Positions 1-12,563 of a stretch of 64,000 nt of DNA are shown piece after piece. Position 1 is the stretch's first letter. Every line of letters begins with the position of its first letter. The position numbers were made by a program, and so were the translations under genes. Source of the DNA: Doris montereyensis (lineage: Eukaryota > Mollusca > Gastropoda > Nudibranchia > Dorididae); contig JAXRKP010001030.1 in the NCBI GenBank assembly GCA_037039925.1, positions 45,001 to 109,000 on the forward strand. The letters run 5' to 3'. The notes under the pieces are model-generated. The model had not been told where the DNA came from, did no database searches, and saw only the letters and a program-made list of their open reading frames with translations.

Positions 1-61
1 ACTCAGCTCCATTTTAAAAGAACGGTCGTGTGTATTCACTAGTGGCAAAGAACAACTGTCG

Positions 62-380
62 GTCTGATTTTATTTACCCACATCCACAACTAAGGTTGAT
101 CTCGGGGTTTTGGTAGGATTTGTAATTTTGCCCAGACTGCCCTCTAAACAGCCAAGGGATCTTTAACTTGCGCAGAGTGTTGTGATCTGCGCACAGGTCC
201 TCTTTCTTATCGTCCGCCTCTGATAGGACTAATTGTTCACCGCCTCCCCTACCTGGACCAGTGGGATAGATTTTGCTTTTAAAAATCGAAAATATTGTTT
301 AACCATCGGTTGGGCATTGACCTACTACCTTTTTGGTTGAGAGGGCGACACCTTGCCTCAGGACTGTCGAGCCCCACAAG
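62..380 (-). mobile_element. SINE family A copy (tRNA-derived), reverse orientation
   Basis: Read on the minus strand this has a tRNA-like head with an internal promoter B-box-like GTTCGAGCCC region (degraded here), a body with a conserved block about a two-colour 'lab count' of CACCTAGTCCCATC and AAGATCCCTTGGCTG, and a tail ending ACCTTAGTTGTGGATGTGGGTAAA. The same order recurs at 4649, 7780, 11488, 44310, 50594 and 58505. The shared order over about 300 bp in both orientations defines it as a dispersed family. Confidence 0.75.
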
Positions 381-590
381 CCTCGAAGACCAGTCTGACA
401 ATGTAGTTATGTTCAATATCTCCTTCGTTTCTCCAAAGCTTTTAGTAGCAGTATGGAGAGGGGAGTGGTGGGGGGGGAGTAGGTGATTACTCATGGCTCT
501 TATTTATTTTCCTTCTCTACTTTACAGTCTTCTATCTCGTTGTTTCCTCTTAGTTTATTCACTACCTCATGGTGAACTGTGCAGCGTGTG

Positions 591-950
<360 letters not shown>

Positions 951-1044
951 TGCTCCCTCCATCGAAACAAGCAAAATGAAATAAAACAATGTGAATTGTC
1001 TGTAATCGTCAGCTGTTTGTCCTCATTGTCTGGACTGTCTGTGC

Positions 1045-1312
1045 GATCTACCTGGTAGGTCCTATTTCTTTCATTTAACTCCCTTCATGTCTTTCATCTT
1101 GCTGTTTCTTCTTAATTCACCACGCAATCGTCGCATATGGTGGACGATGTATATTTTTACAAAACAAACAAACCAACAAACAAACATACAAACATAAACA
1201 CAAATCGCTTGTATTGTTCTTTTGCCATCATCGCTAGGTCAAATACCTATCGGATAATTTAATATTTGAAATCAACAGAAGACAGAACACGCTAATGGGG
1301 TATATTGACGTT
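1045..1312 (+). repeat. Left arm of a large imperfect inverted repeat
   Basis: This segment, from CTACCTGGTAGGTCC to the TATTGACGTTTG at its right end, reappears reverse-complemented at about 1855-2110. Shared landmarks are CATATGGTGG, the AACAAACAAAC run, CAAATCGCTTGTATTGTTCTT (reverse complement AAGAACAATAAGAGCGATTTG) and AACACGCTAATGGG. Its first 135 bp are also a copy of dispersed family D (see 49343). Confidence 0.8.
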
Positions 1313-1330
1313 TGTTTTTTTATTTGGAAT

Positions 1331-1410
1331 CTACCTCGTCCACCATTGTGATGATCTCAGTACTTTGAGGTGATAGGAAACAGCAAGATAAAAAAGAGAA
1401 ATGAAAGAAT
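1331..1410 (-). mobile_element. Dispersed repeat family D fragment
   Basis: Reverse-strand match to the family D signature TTTCATCTTGCTGTTTCCT followed by a CACC...GATCACAA...GGTGGA block. It lies in the spacer of the large inverted repeat, so this interval holds three family D pieces in alternating orientation. Confidence 0.55.
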
Positions 1411-1517
1411 ACAAGTAAAGAAGTCTGATCTACGAGCAGGACCCGCCAACCGCCTGCGTGTTTTTTTGCAATCTTAATCTTTGTGTGCCCAGTTTGATAG
1501 TGACAACGTAAACTAGC

Positions 1518-1835
1518 AAGACAAAGCAAGACAAAGACAAAAGACAAAGTCAAAGACAAAGACAAAGTCAAAGACAAAGACAAAGACAAAGTCAAAAGAC
1601 AAAGACAAAGTCAAAGACAAAGACAAAGTCAAAGACAAAGTCAAAGACAAAGTCAAAGACAAAGACAAAGTCAAAGACAAAGTCAAAGTCAAAGACAAAG
1701 ACAAAGTCAAACAAAGTCAAAGTCAAAGTCAAAGTCAAAGTCAAAGACAAAGTCAAAGAGTCAAAGACAAAGTCAAAGTCAAAGACAAAGACACAGTCAA
1801 AGACAAAGTCAAAGACAAAGACAAAGTCAAAGACA
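1518..1835. repeat. GACAAA/GTCAAA hexamer array
   Basis: About 320 bp of alternating six-base units GACAAA and GTCAAA in irregular order. It forms the loop side of the inverted repeat at 1045-2110. Reading frames here encode only low-complexity Leu/Ser/Thr or Phe/Val/Asp runs and are not genes. Confidence 0.95.
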
Positions 1836-1854
1836 GATCAATGACATGATAGGC

Positions 1855-2110
1855 ACAAACGTAAATAAGTATGTCCCATTAGCGTGTTCTTTCTTCTGTT
1901 GATTTCAACTATTGAGTTATCCAATAGGATAGTCTTTGCCGAGCGATGACAGCAGAAGAACAATAAGAGCGATTTGTGTTTATGTTTGTTTGTTTGGTTA
2001 AATTGTACATCACCCACCATATGCTGTGATTGCACGGTGAATTAAAAGGAAACAGCAAATTGAAAGACGCTTGAAGCAGGGGAAAAGTAGTACCTACCAG
2101 GTAGCTCCAC
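1855..2110 (-). repeat. Right arm of the large inverted repeat
   Basis: Reverse complement of 1045-1312, ending with CCTACCAGGTAGCTCC. Arms are diverged by substitutions and small indels, with about 540 bp between them. Confidence 0.8.
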
Positions 2111-3078
2111 CAGCTGTCAAAATAATGAAAGGGACTAACAAAATAAACTAAGGAAAGAAAGACAAAGGCAGAGGGTTGATGGCAGGATAGCACAACGCTG
2201 TGCAAACAATGGTCGACAGGCTCAAAGACGATGTGATATATTATTATTATCGTTGTGACGTCTGGTAGATCTACACTAGGACACCAAGCAATGCATTGGG
2301 TCCTTTCAAGTCGATCACAATTCACAACACAGGCGACAGAGCGTAATGTTGATGTGTGTAGATCTGTGCATCTGATTAACTCGCATGGCCAAGACTGATG
2401 TGTTGAAGCTTGTTTTCTTCTTTTCTTTTTTTCTTCGCATTAAAATAAACAGAAGAAGAATATATAGCTCTCAGTCCTATCGGATAAGGTGTTTAAGGTT
2501 TTAGGAGGGGGGGGGGGTTAGAAGGGCGGATCAAGAGTTTCACATGTTTTGTGTGCATGCTGTGGTTATTTCAGTCTTAGCAGTTTTAAAGGGTGATGTC
2601 AACAATAAAAAAAGCCACACAAAAAAAGCAACAAAGAAAAGAAAATCAAAAACAAAAAAAGAAACTGCCATCAAAAACTAGGGAGGTCACCATAGCCTAA
2701 TGGATATGGATGACGTCATTATGACCTAAATTTAACTCCCTTTGTCTTTCCATAATAGCAGACCTTCCCACACCCACCTCTTTGCCACAGGGTTCATTTT
2801 TTGGGTTACTTGAGTCGTTGCTGATTACAACTCCGGTGTGTGGGAACAGATGTGCATCTAATAAATAAACGGCTTGGTGAGGCACATCTAGTATTGAAGT
2901 CTTAAAAAAGCTGTATCATACAAGCTAAATGAGCTGGTAACAAAAATGAATTATACGTATCTCAGCCGCAATGGAAAACTGGATGCACACTGCACAGCTC
3001 CTTTTCTTGAACAGGGTGGTCCACATCTGCTGACGAACGGCATCCAATGAGCGGTCGCCCTATTCGCTGAAAACATTC
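2111..3078. other. Non-coding stretch without recognisable gene
   Basis: A-rich tracts (2608-2670), a G9 run near 2507 and no supported exon or repeat family. Small open frames have no recognisable similarity. Confidence 0.6.
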
Positions 3079-4085
3079 TCAGGGTTTCCTGTTGACCCAT
3101 GATGACCAGCCTTTCTGCCACTCCTGTGATTGTCCTTTGCTCAAGGTTTCCTGTTGAGACATGATGACCAGCCTTTCTGTCACTCCTGTCATTGCCTTTT
3201 GCTCAAGGTTTCCTGTTGAGTCATAATGACCACCCTTTCTGTCACTTCTGTAATTGCCCTTTGCTCAAGGTTTCCTGTTGAGACATGATGACCAGCCTTT
3301 CTGTCACTTCTATGATTTCCTGTAGCTCAAGATTTCCTGTTGACTCATGATGACCAACCTTTCTGTCACTTCTGTAATTGCTCTTTGCTCAAGATTTCCT
3401 GTTGACTCATGATGACCAACCTTTCTGTCACTTCTGTGATTGCCCTTTGCTCAAGGTTTCCTGTTGACTCATGATGACCAGCCTTTTTGTCACTTCTGTA
3501 ATTGCCTTTTGCTCAGGGTTTCCTGTTGAGACATGATGACCATCCTTTTTGTCACTTCTGTAATTGCCTTTTGCTCAAGGTTTCCTGTTGAGACATGATG
3601 ACCATCCTTTCTGTCATTTCTGTAATTGCCTTTTGCTCAGGGTTTCCTGTTGATACATGATGACCATCCTTTCTATCACTTCTGTGATTGCGTTTTGCTC
3701 AGGGTTTCATGATAAACAGCCTTTCTATCACTTCTGTGATTGCCTTTTCCTCAGGGTTTCCTGTTATTTCTGACTCCTGTGATTGCCTCTTGCTCAGGGT
3801 TTCCTGTTATTTCTGTCACTTCTGTGATTGCCTTTTCCTCAGGGTTTCCTGTTATTTCTGTCACTCCTGTGATTGCCTCTTGCTCAGGGTTTCCTGTTAT
3901 TTCTGTCACTCCTGTGATTGCCTCTTGCTCAGGGTTTCCTGTTATTTCTGTCACTCCTGTGATTGCCTCTTGCTCAGGGTTTCCTGTTATTTCTGTCACT
4001 TCTGTGATTGCCTTTTCCTCAGGGTTTCCTGTTATTTCTGTCACTCCTGTGATTGCCTCTTGCTCAGGGTTTCCTGTTGACCCAT
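3079..4085. repeat. Minisatellite, 62-bp units changing to 45-bp units
   Basis: From about 3079 to 3740 the unit is 62 bp, with TTTCCTGTTGA, CATGATGACCA and CTTTCTGTCACTTCTGT. From about 3745 to 4075 the unit is 45 bp, having lost the ATGATGACC part and gained GTTATTTCTGTCACT. The last copy regains GTTGACCCATGATGACC. Because 45 is a multiple of three, several frames stay open across the second half; these are by-products, not genes. Confidence 0.93.
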
Positions 4086-4585
4086 GATGACCATCCTCAT
4101 TCTATGAATGCCTTCTTTTTCTTTTTTTTTTTACTATTAAACATATTTAAATAGAGTGCTCTGATCTGGTCGATATACGAATGAAGTATTATTCGGAAGG
4201 AAGCATTTATAAACTCTTTGGGAATAATGATCTGGAAACAATTTTTGCATTTCTGAAAGAAATTGGAGTGTATCGACAATTCTAGTGTTCTTAATACTTA
4301 TCAATTGTAACACATTGACTATGATTTTTATAATATTTACAAATATTTATAGAAGCTTTTGATTTTTTAAAGTACTTTATGTTCTGCCTGGACAGTTGTA
4401 AGTAACCTTAGTCATCTACGAGCCCTGAGATCACCGCCACGATGGACAGGGTTACTTCAAAGTCACAAATAAATCAAGAGTGGATCGAGCCATAAAACAG
4501 CCTTACTTGGGCGTCTGTCGTTATTTTGAGTCGCCCACGTTTGTCCATCTGTGGTGCTGGTTGTCGAGAAGGCCACACACAGTGC

Positions 4586-4590
<5 letters not shown>
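4086..4590. other. Non-coding stretch without recognisable gene
   Basis: AT-rich unique sequence between a minisatellite and a GT tract; no exon, RNA gene or family-level repeat recognised. Confidence 0.55.

Positions 4591-4619
<29 letters not shown>
4591..4619. repeat. GT dinucleotide microsatellite
   Basis: About 14 uninterrupted GT units just upstream of a SINE. Confidence 0.95.
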
Positions 4620-4622
<3 letters not shown>

Positions 4623-4648
4623 CCAATCATAGCCGTTGTCACTTACTA

Positions 4649-4998
4649 GGGGACTCGGTCGTCCAAAGGCTAGATGTCGGTCTCGCAACCCAAAGGTAGT
4701 TGGTTCGAGCCCCGCCGAGGATTGTACAATTTTGTCGATTTTTTTTCGAGCAAAATCTACCCCCCCCCTCTTCCCTCTCATGGTCCAAGTAGGTGGATCG
4801 ACACCTAGTCCCATCAGAGACGGACGATTAAAAAAGAGGTTCCGTGTGCAGATTAAAACACTCTGTGCACGTTACAGATTTTAACGTCAGTCTGGGCAAA
4901 TTTAAAAATTCTACCATAAACCCCGAAATCACCTTAGTTGTGGATGTGGGTAAATCAGATTCAATCAAATCAAATCAAATCAAATCAAATCAAATTAA
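4649..4998 (+). mobile_element. SINE family A, near full length
   Basis: Head GGGGACTCGGTCGTCC, B-box-like GGTTCGAGCCC at about 4702, body with GGTGGATCGACACCTAGTCC and tail TTAGTTGTGGATGTGGGTAAATC followed by an AAATC pentamer run. RNA polymerase III SINEs commonly carry this tRNA-like head and simple tail. It is the best forward copy of the family in the window. Confidence 0.85.
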
Positions 4999-5107
4999 AA
5001 GTCTCCTGCTAAGGAATATGGCATGTTTGAAGAAGTCCAATCACACGTTCATGGTGTTTGGTTGAAAGTTTTGGCCTACTACTACTCCTGCTATTACTAC
5101 TACTACT

Positions 5108-5265
5108 GGGAGCGTAGTTAGCTCGATTGGTAGCACGCTTTCTTTTCATGGCAGAGGTCGCGGGTTCGATCCCCATGGTGGCCTGGATTTTTTTTCTGTC
5201 TATTCCTTGTGTTTGTCTCGTCTTTGTTCCTATGGGGCTTTCATATTATCTTTTGTCATTACATT
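5108..5265 (+). mobile_element. SINE family C copy (tRNA-derived)
   Basis: Starts GGGAGCGTAGTTAGCTCG (A-box-like TAGCTCGATTGG) and has a B box GGTTCGATCCCC at about 5163, then a body with TTGTCTCGTCTTTGTTCC and ATGGGGCTTTCATATTATC. The acceptor ends do not pair, so it is a SINE and not a tRNA gene. Further copies are at 28734, 51228 and 51650. Its 3' end passes straight into the trinucleotide array. Confidence 0.82.
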
Positions 5266-7105
<1,840 letters not shown>

Positions 7106-7243
7106 CAGACTGAATTAAAACTTCAACCACAGGGATGTTATCTCCTCGCCCCTACTTAACTGTAGGAGAATTTAGTCAGAACCTTTGGCAAGCAAGAATT
7201 GCATCACATTGACCAATTTTGACCTCTGTATAGTTTATAGATT

Positions 7244-7533
7244 TGGTGTCGGTGGCCGAGGGTTGGAATGTCGGACTTGAGATCGTGAGGTCCCGAGTTC
7301 GAATCCTAGCAAAGCTAGGTCCGACATTGTGTTCCTTGGGATAGACGCTTAAAATTAACACGCATTTTCCCCGACTCGACCCAGGTGCAACTATGTACAA
7401 GCACTAGCTTGGGAGTATAAACCTGCGTCAGACTAGCGTCCTGTCTAGGAGGTGATTATAATCACCAGTTCCGCTTCACGCTACAGAACCGAGATATGTT
7501 CTGGTTACAGGGGCCGTATTGGCCTTAAATTAA
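7244..7533 (+). mobile_element. SINE family B copy (tRNA-derived)
   Basis: Head GGTGTCGGTGGCCGAG, B-box-like GAGTTCGAATCCTAGCAAAG at about 7296, then TTGTGTTCCTTGGGA, GTACAAGCACTAGCTTGGG and a distal block GGAGGTGATTATAATCACC. Other copies are at 11968, 16396 (reverse), 40990 (reverse), 46341, 49005 (reverse) and 54195. Confidence 0.83.
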
Positions 7534-7779
7534 CTTCTTTTTTTTTTTAGTTTATACTGTAATTGACCAATCAACGCAGCTTGTTGGTGTTTGGGTGGGG
7601 GGGGGGGGAGTTCAATTCAAAATGGTCGAATGGAATAACAAAAAGTATGATGCATCGATGAACCAAGTGAATGTTACGAAAAAATGTGAATTTTGTCACT
7701 AGCATGGGTCTGATTTGGTTACCATATCACTTTCTAGCCTTTTGTGTTTCTTCAATGAGATAGCCTTCCTCGATCAAGA

Positions 7780-8062
7780 TTTGATTTACCCACATCCACA
7801 ACTAAGGGGTTTTAGGTAGGATCTTTTAAATTTGCCGGGACTGCCCAGTAAACAGCCAAGGGATCTTTAACGTGCACAGAGCGTTGAAATCTATTTATCG
7901 TCCGTCTCCGATGTGACTAGGTGTCGATCCACCTACCTGGACCAGGGGTGTAAATTTTGCTCGAAAAAAATCGAGAAAATGTTTCAACCGTTGGCGGGGC
8001 TCGAACGAGCTGCCTTTGGGTTAAAAAACCGACACTTTGTCTCTGGACTACCGAATCTCTAC
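7780..8062 (-). mobile_element. SINE family A, reverse orientation
   Basis: Starts with the reverse-complement tail (TTGATTTACCCACATCCACAA) and runs to the head (AACCGTTGGCGGGGCTCGAA, then the degraded A-box region). Same block order as the copy at 4649. Confidence 0.8.
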
Positions 8063-8286
8063 ACTCCCCCCCCTTCCTTTCCTCTCCAAAGCATGGGAAC
8101 AAATGGCAGGTGAAATGAGGTAACTTAAGACTCTATTATCGACTTATTGCTTGAGATCCAGAGCCGTGTGCTTTCAATACAGCTGAAGTGTTTGTGCTTT
8201 GCGGTTTTTTGTGTTTCCTGATGTCATATGAGCCAAATGTTAGTTCATATTGATCTCAACTACGCATTAAGCAGGCCTTTAGGGAA

Positions 8287-8287
<1 letters not shown>

Positions 8288-8341
<54 letters not shown>
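8288..8341. repeat. GT dinucleotide microsatellite
   Basis: About 26 GT units. Confidence 0.95.
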
Positions 8342-8487
8342 CTGTGTGTACACTATGTTTATTATTGAAAATTACCCTGGGTGTATTTTCAATACTTAGC
8401 AAGAAAAATAGGAACTATCGACATTTCTTAATCCAGTGTATAACTCAAAATCAGGGCATTGATCACAGATGATGCGTGTAAAAGGTG

Positions 8488-8960
<473 letters not shown>

Positions 8961-9235
8961 ATGTTAATGGCAAATGCACATATTATTCTAGTTTAATGAA
9001 AATGTCCTTGTTTGGAACAATACAACTGATTTCCTCCAACGTTGAGTGTCTCATTCAATTTATGTGCGTTTGCCACTGAAAGAGCATGTGCGAAGAATTG
9101 TATTTCATGGAAATGTACCCCATCCACCGTCTACGGTGATCTCCTAGAGGGGAATCAGAAAGGTGAGGGAAGTATGGAAAAGAAAGAAGTGGGCCACACT
9201 GCTCACCATGCGCGAAAACAATGGCGAGGGAATAT

Positions 9236-9313
9236 TAACACATACACACATACACATACACATACAATCACATTCACACACACACAATCACACACACACA
9301 CACACACACACTG
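9236..9313. repeat. CA-rich microsatellite
   Basis: CA and CATA units, followed by a purine-rich A/G tract to about 9370. Confidence 0.93.
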
Positions 9314-9500
9314 ACACAATCACTCTCACAGACACAAAAAGGAAAAAAAAGAAAAAAAAAGAAAAGAAAAACTTGTCACGTATTTGCACGTGCCATTCTT
9401 CACCACGGAGACAAGCAGTTGGCGGAAGGTGATGGTGACCTCGATCTGAATTGAATGAATCAATGCACCGTGAGTCGAGTGGTTCTCTGGTTTTGACTGT

Positions 9501-9690
9501 AGTCGTCCACAACTTAAGGTGATCTCAATGGTTCTTTTGCTTGGGTTTTTGGGGTTTTTAAAAATAGTTTGTCCGGACTGCTAAGGGATCTTTAACGTCC
9601 ACAGAATGGTGTTGGTGTGGTTTTCATACGGGGTCTTCTTTTTATCGACCGTCTTCGATGGTACTAGCTGTCGAACCGAACCATTTATAG
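9501..9690 (-). mobile_element. SINE family A fragment that passes into a minisatellite
   Basis: Contains reverse-strand family A blocks GTCCACAACTTAAGGTGATCTC, AAGGGATCTTTAACGTCCACAG and CGATGGTACTAGCTGTCGA. At the point where the SINE should continue to CCACCTACCTGGACC, the sequence becomes the unit of the following array. Confidence 0.7.
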
Positions 9691-11300
9691 TATAATAGTG
9701 TGTAGGTAGATGTGTTGTTGATGATGGTACTAGGGGTCGAATAACCTATAGTATGTGTAGGTAGATGTGTTGTTGATGATGGTACTAGGGTCGAATAACC
9801 TATAGTATGTGTAGGTAGATGTGTTGTTGATGATGGTACTAGGGGTCGAATAACCTATAGTATGTAGGTAGATGTGTTGTTGATGATGGTACTAGGGGTC
9901 GAATAACCTATAGTATGTGTAGGTAGATGTGTTGTTGATGATGGTACTAGGGGTCGAATAACCCTATAGTAGTGTGTAGGTAGATGTGTAGTTGATGATG
10001 GTACTAGGGTCGAATAACCTATAGTATGTGTAGGTAGATGTGTTGTTGATGATGGTACTAGGGGTCGAATAACCTATAGTATGTAGGTAGATGTGTTGTT
10101 GATTATAGTATAGGGGTCGAATCATCTTAGTATGTGTTAGATGTGTTGTTGATGATAGTACTAGGGGTCGATAAATCATCTGTAGTATAGTGTATGTAGA
10201 TTTGTTGTTGATGATAGTACTAGGGGTCGAATAACCATCTGTAGTATGTTGTTGATGTAGATTTGTTGTTGATGATGATAGTACTAGGGGTCGAATAATC
10301 TATAGTATGTGTATGTAGATGTGTTGTTGATGATGGTACTAGAGGTCAAATAACCTATAGTATGTGTATGTAGATGTGTTGTTGATGATGGTACTAGAGA
10401 TCAAATCATCTGTACATGTGTATGTAGATGTGTTGTTGATGGTAGTACTAGGGGTCAAATCTTCTATAATATGTGTATGTAGATGTGTTGTTGATGATGG
10501 TACTAGGGTCAAATCTTCTATAATATGTGTATGTAGATGTGTTGTTGATGATAGTACTAGGGGTCAAATCATCTATAATATGTGTATGTAGATGTGTCGT
10601 TGATGATAGACTAGGGGTGTGTTGATGATGTGTTGTTGATGGTACTAGGGTCAAATAACCTATAGTATGTGTATGTAGATGTGTTGTTGATTATAGTACT
10701 AGGGTCGAATCACCTATACTATGTGTATGTAGATGTGTTGTTGATTATAGTACTAGGGGTCGAATCATCTATAGTATGTGTATGTAGATGTGTTGTTGAT
10801 GATGGTACTAGGGGTCGAATAACCTATAGTATGTGTATGTAGATGTGTTGTTGATGATGGTACTAGGGGTCGAATCACCTATACTATGTGTATGTAGATG
10901 TGTTGTTGATGATGGTACTAGGGGTCGAATCACCTATAGTATGTGTATGTAGATGTGTTGTTGATGATGGTACTAGGGTCAAATCACCTATAGTATGTGT
11001 ATGTAGATGTGTTGTTGATTATAGTACTAGGGGTCAAATCACCTATAGTATGTGTATGTAGATGTGTTGTTGATTATAGTACTAGGGGTCAAATCACCTA
11101 TAGTATGTGTATGTAGATGTGTTGTTGATGATGGTACTAGGGGTCGAATCATCTGTAGTATGTGTATGTAGATGTGTTGTTGATGATGGTACTAGGGGTC
11201 GAATCATCTGTAGTATGTGTATGTAGATGTGTTGTTGATGATGGTACTAGGGGTCGAATCATCTGTAGTATGTGTATGTAGATGTGTTGTTGATGATGTC
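9691..11300. repeat. 1.6-kb minisatellite, units of about 55-60 bp
   Basis: Around 28 copies sharing TATGTGTATGTAGATGTG, TTGTTGATGATGGTAC and TAGGGGTCGAATAACCTATAG. The core GATGGTACTAGGGGTCGA closely resembles GATGGTACTAGCTGTCGA inside the adjoining family A SINE, suggesting origin from the SINE. Sub-types alternate: GTAGGTAG early and GTATGTAG later. Confidence 0.95.
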
Positions 11301-11487
11301 ACTGTGTTTGTTAACAAAGAGCTTCAGGCATAATATTTCCGTGCTAATGGAAAATTGACGACAGTGGAGGACGTTGAAGCATTGTTGGCTGATAACAAAA
11401 TGAAAGGCTAGTAAAGGGTTACTTCCTTTGGTTTGAAATGTAAATTTAAAAAAGAGAAATTAAATTGTCAATGGAAAAATGCTTTTC

Positions 11488-11840
11488 ATTTGATTTGATT
11501 TAGCCATATCCACAACTAAGGTGATCTCAGGATTTTTGGTAGGATTTTTAATCTTGCTCGAACTACCCTGTAAATAGCCACGGGATCTTTAATGTGCACA
11601 GTGTGTTGTGATCAGCACCCTTTTAGCGTCTCCGATGGGACTAGGTGTCAATCCACCTACCTGGACCAGGAAGATAGATTTTTGTCGAAAAAATATCGAG
11701 AATATTTTCTAACCGTCGGCGGGACTTGAAAAATGTTTTTTAAAAACTCGAGAAAATGTTACCATCCTCGGAAAGGGCTCGAACCAACTACCTTTGGGTT
11801 GAGAGACCCACACGTTACCTTTGGACTATCAGGTCCCTCC
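11488..11840 (-). mobile_element. SINE family A, reverse orientation
   Basis: Tail block TAGCCATATCCACAACTAAGG at the left, head GGGCTCGAACCAACTACCT near 11778. It carries an internal partial duplication: the AACCGTCGGCGGGACTTGA segment is followed by a second similar head. Confidence 0.78.
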
Positions 11841-11967
11841 GGAAGAATGTAAATAACAATTAAATAATAAGTCATCAATACAACAAACTTTTTATTTTTT
11901 TAATGTCATCGTTTCAAAGAAGACAATTATAGAGTTCATTTGTAACCTTCTCAGGTCTTTGATGTAG

Positions 11968-12262
11968 CGCCATCTGTGATGTACGTCCAGACCACACGTT
12001 TAGGTTGCCGGACTGAGGATCATGACGTCCCGAGTTCGAAACCTAGCAAAGCTAGTTTCGGTGTTGTGTCCCTTGGGAAAGACACTTAGCACGCATTTTC
12101 CTACTCTACTCAGGTGCAGATGGGTACAAGCACTAGCTATCGAGCAGCAACCTGCGTCAGACTAGCGTCCTGGCCAGGAGGTGATTATTTTCACATGCTC
12201 GGCTTCACGCTATAGAAACTGGGATAAGCTACGTGTCTATGAGCCTTAAGGGCCTCTAATGA
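11968..12262 (+). mobile_element. SINE family B copy
   Basis: Head GCGCCATCTGTGATG, B-box-like CGAGTTCGAAACCTAGCAAA, then the conserved TGTCCCTTGGGAAAGACAC and GTCAGACTAGCGTCCTGGCC blocks. It ends about 140 bp upstream of the TMEM45-like exon. Confidence 0.8.
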
Positions 12263-12398
12263 ACTGTGTAACCGTCGCATAAAATTTGAGCCTATTAAGT
12301 CGATAAAGACACGAAGTGGGATCGCAGGATGGGCTATAAAGTGTGCATAATTTTGTAATCCAGACTAGGCAAAACGTTTCTCTTCTTTCCTTCATCAG

Positions 12399-12563
12399 AT
12401 TCCAACGGTCTGTCATCCTGACGTTGGCCAGAGCCTACCTGACCATGATGCAGGGCACCTGGTTCTGGGCTGTGGGCATCATTCTCTACGGCCACGACAA
12501 GGAGACCAGTCCTTGGGCCAAGCGTAACCATGAAGACGTGATGAAGAGCACGGTTTATTTCAG
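12399..12563 (+). CDS. TMEM45-like exon (penultimate)
   Basis: 165 bp between acceptor TTCATCAG and donor GTGAGT. The frame starts one base in and ends with two bases of a Ser codon. It encodes a transmembrane helix and a polar loop (HDKETSPWAKRNHEDVMKST). Confidence 0.85.

Noticed and set aside
5108..5185. Possible true tRNA gene
   Set aside because: A and B boxes are present, but acceptor-stem ends do not pair and the same unit with a 100+ bp body recurs at 28734, 51228 and 51650, so it is a SINE head.
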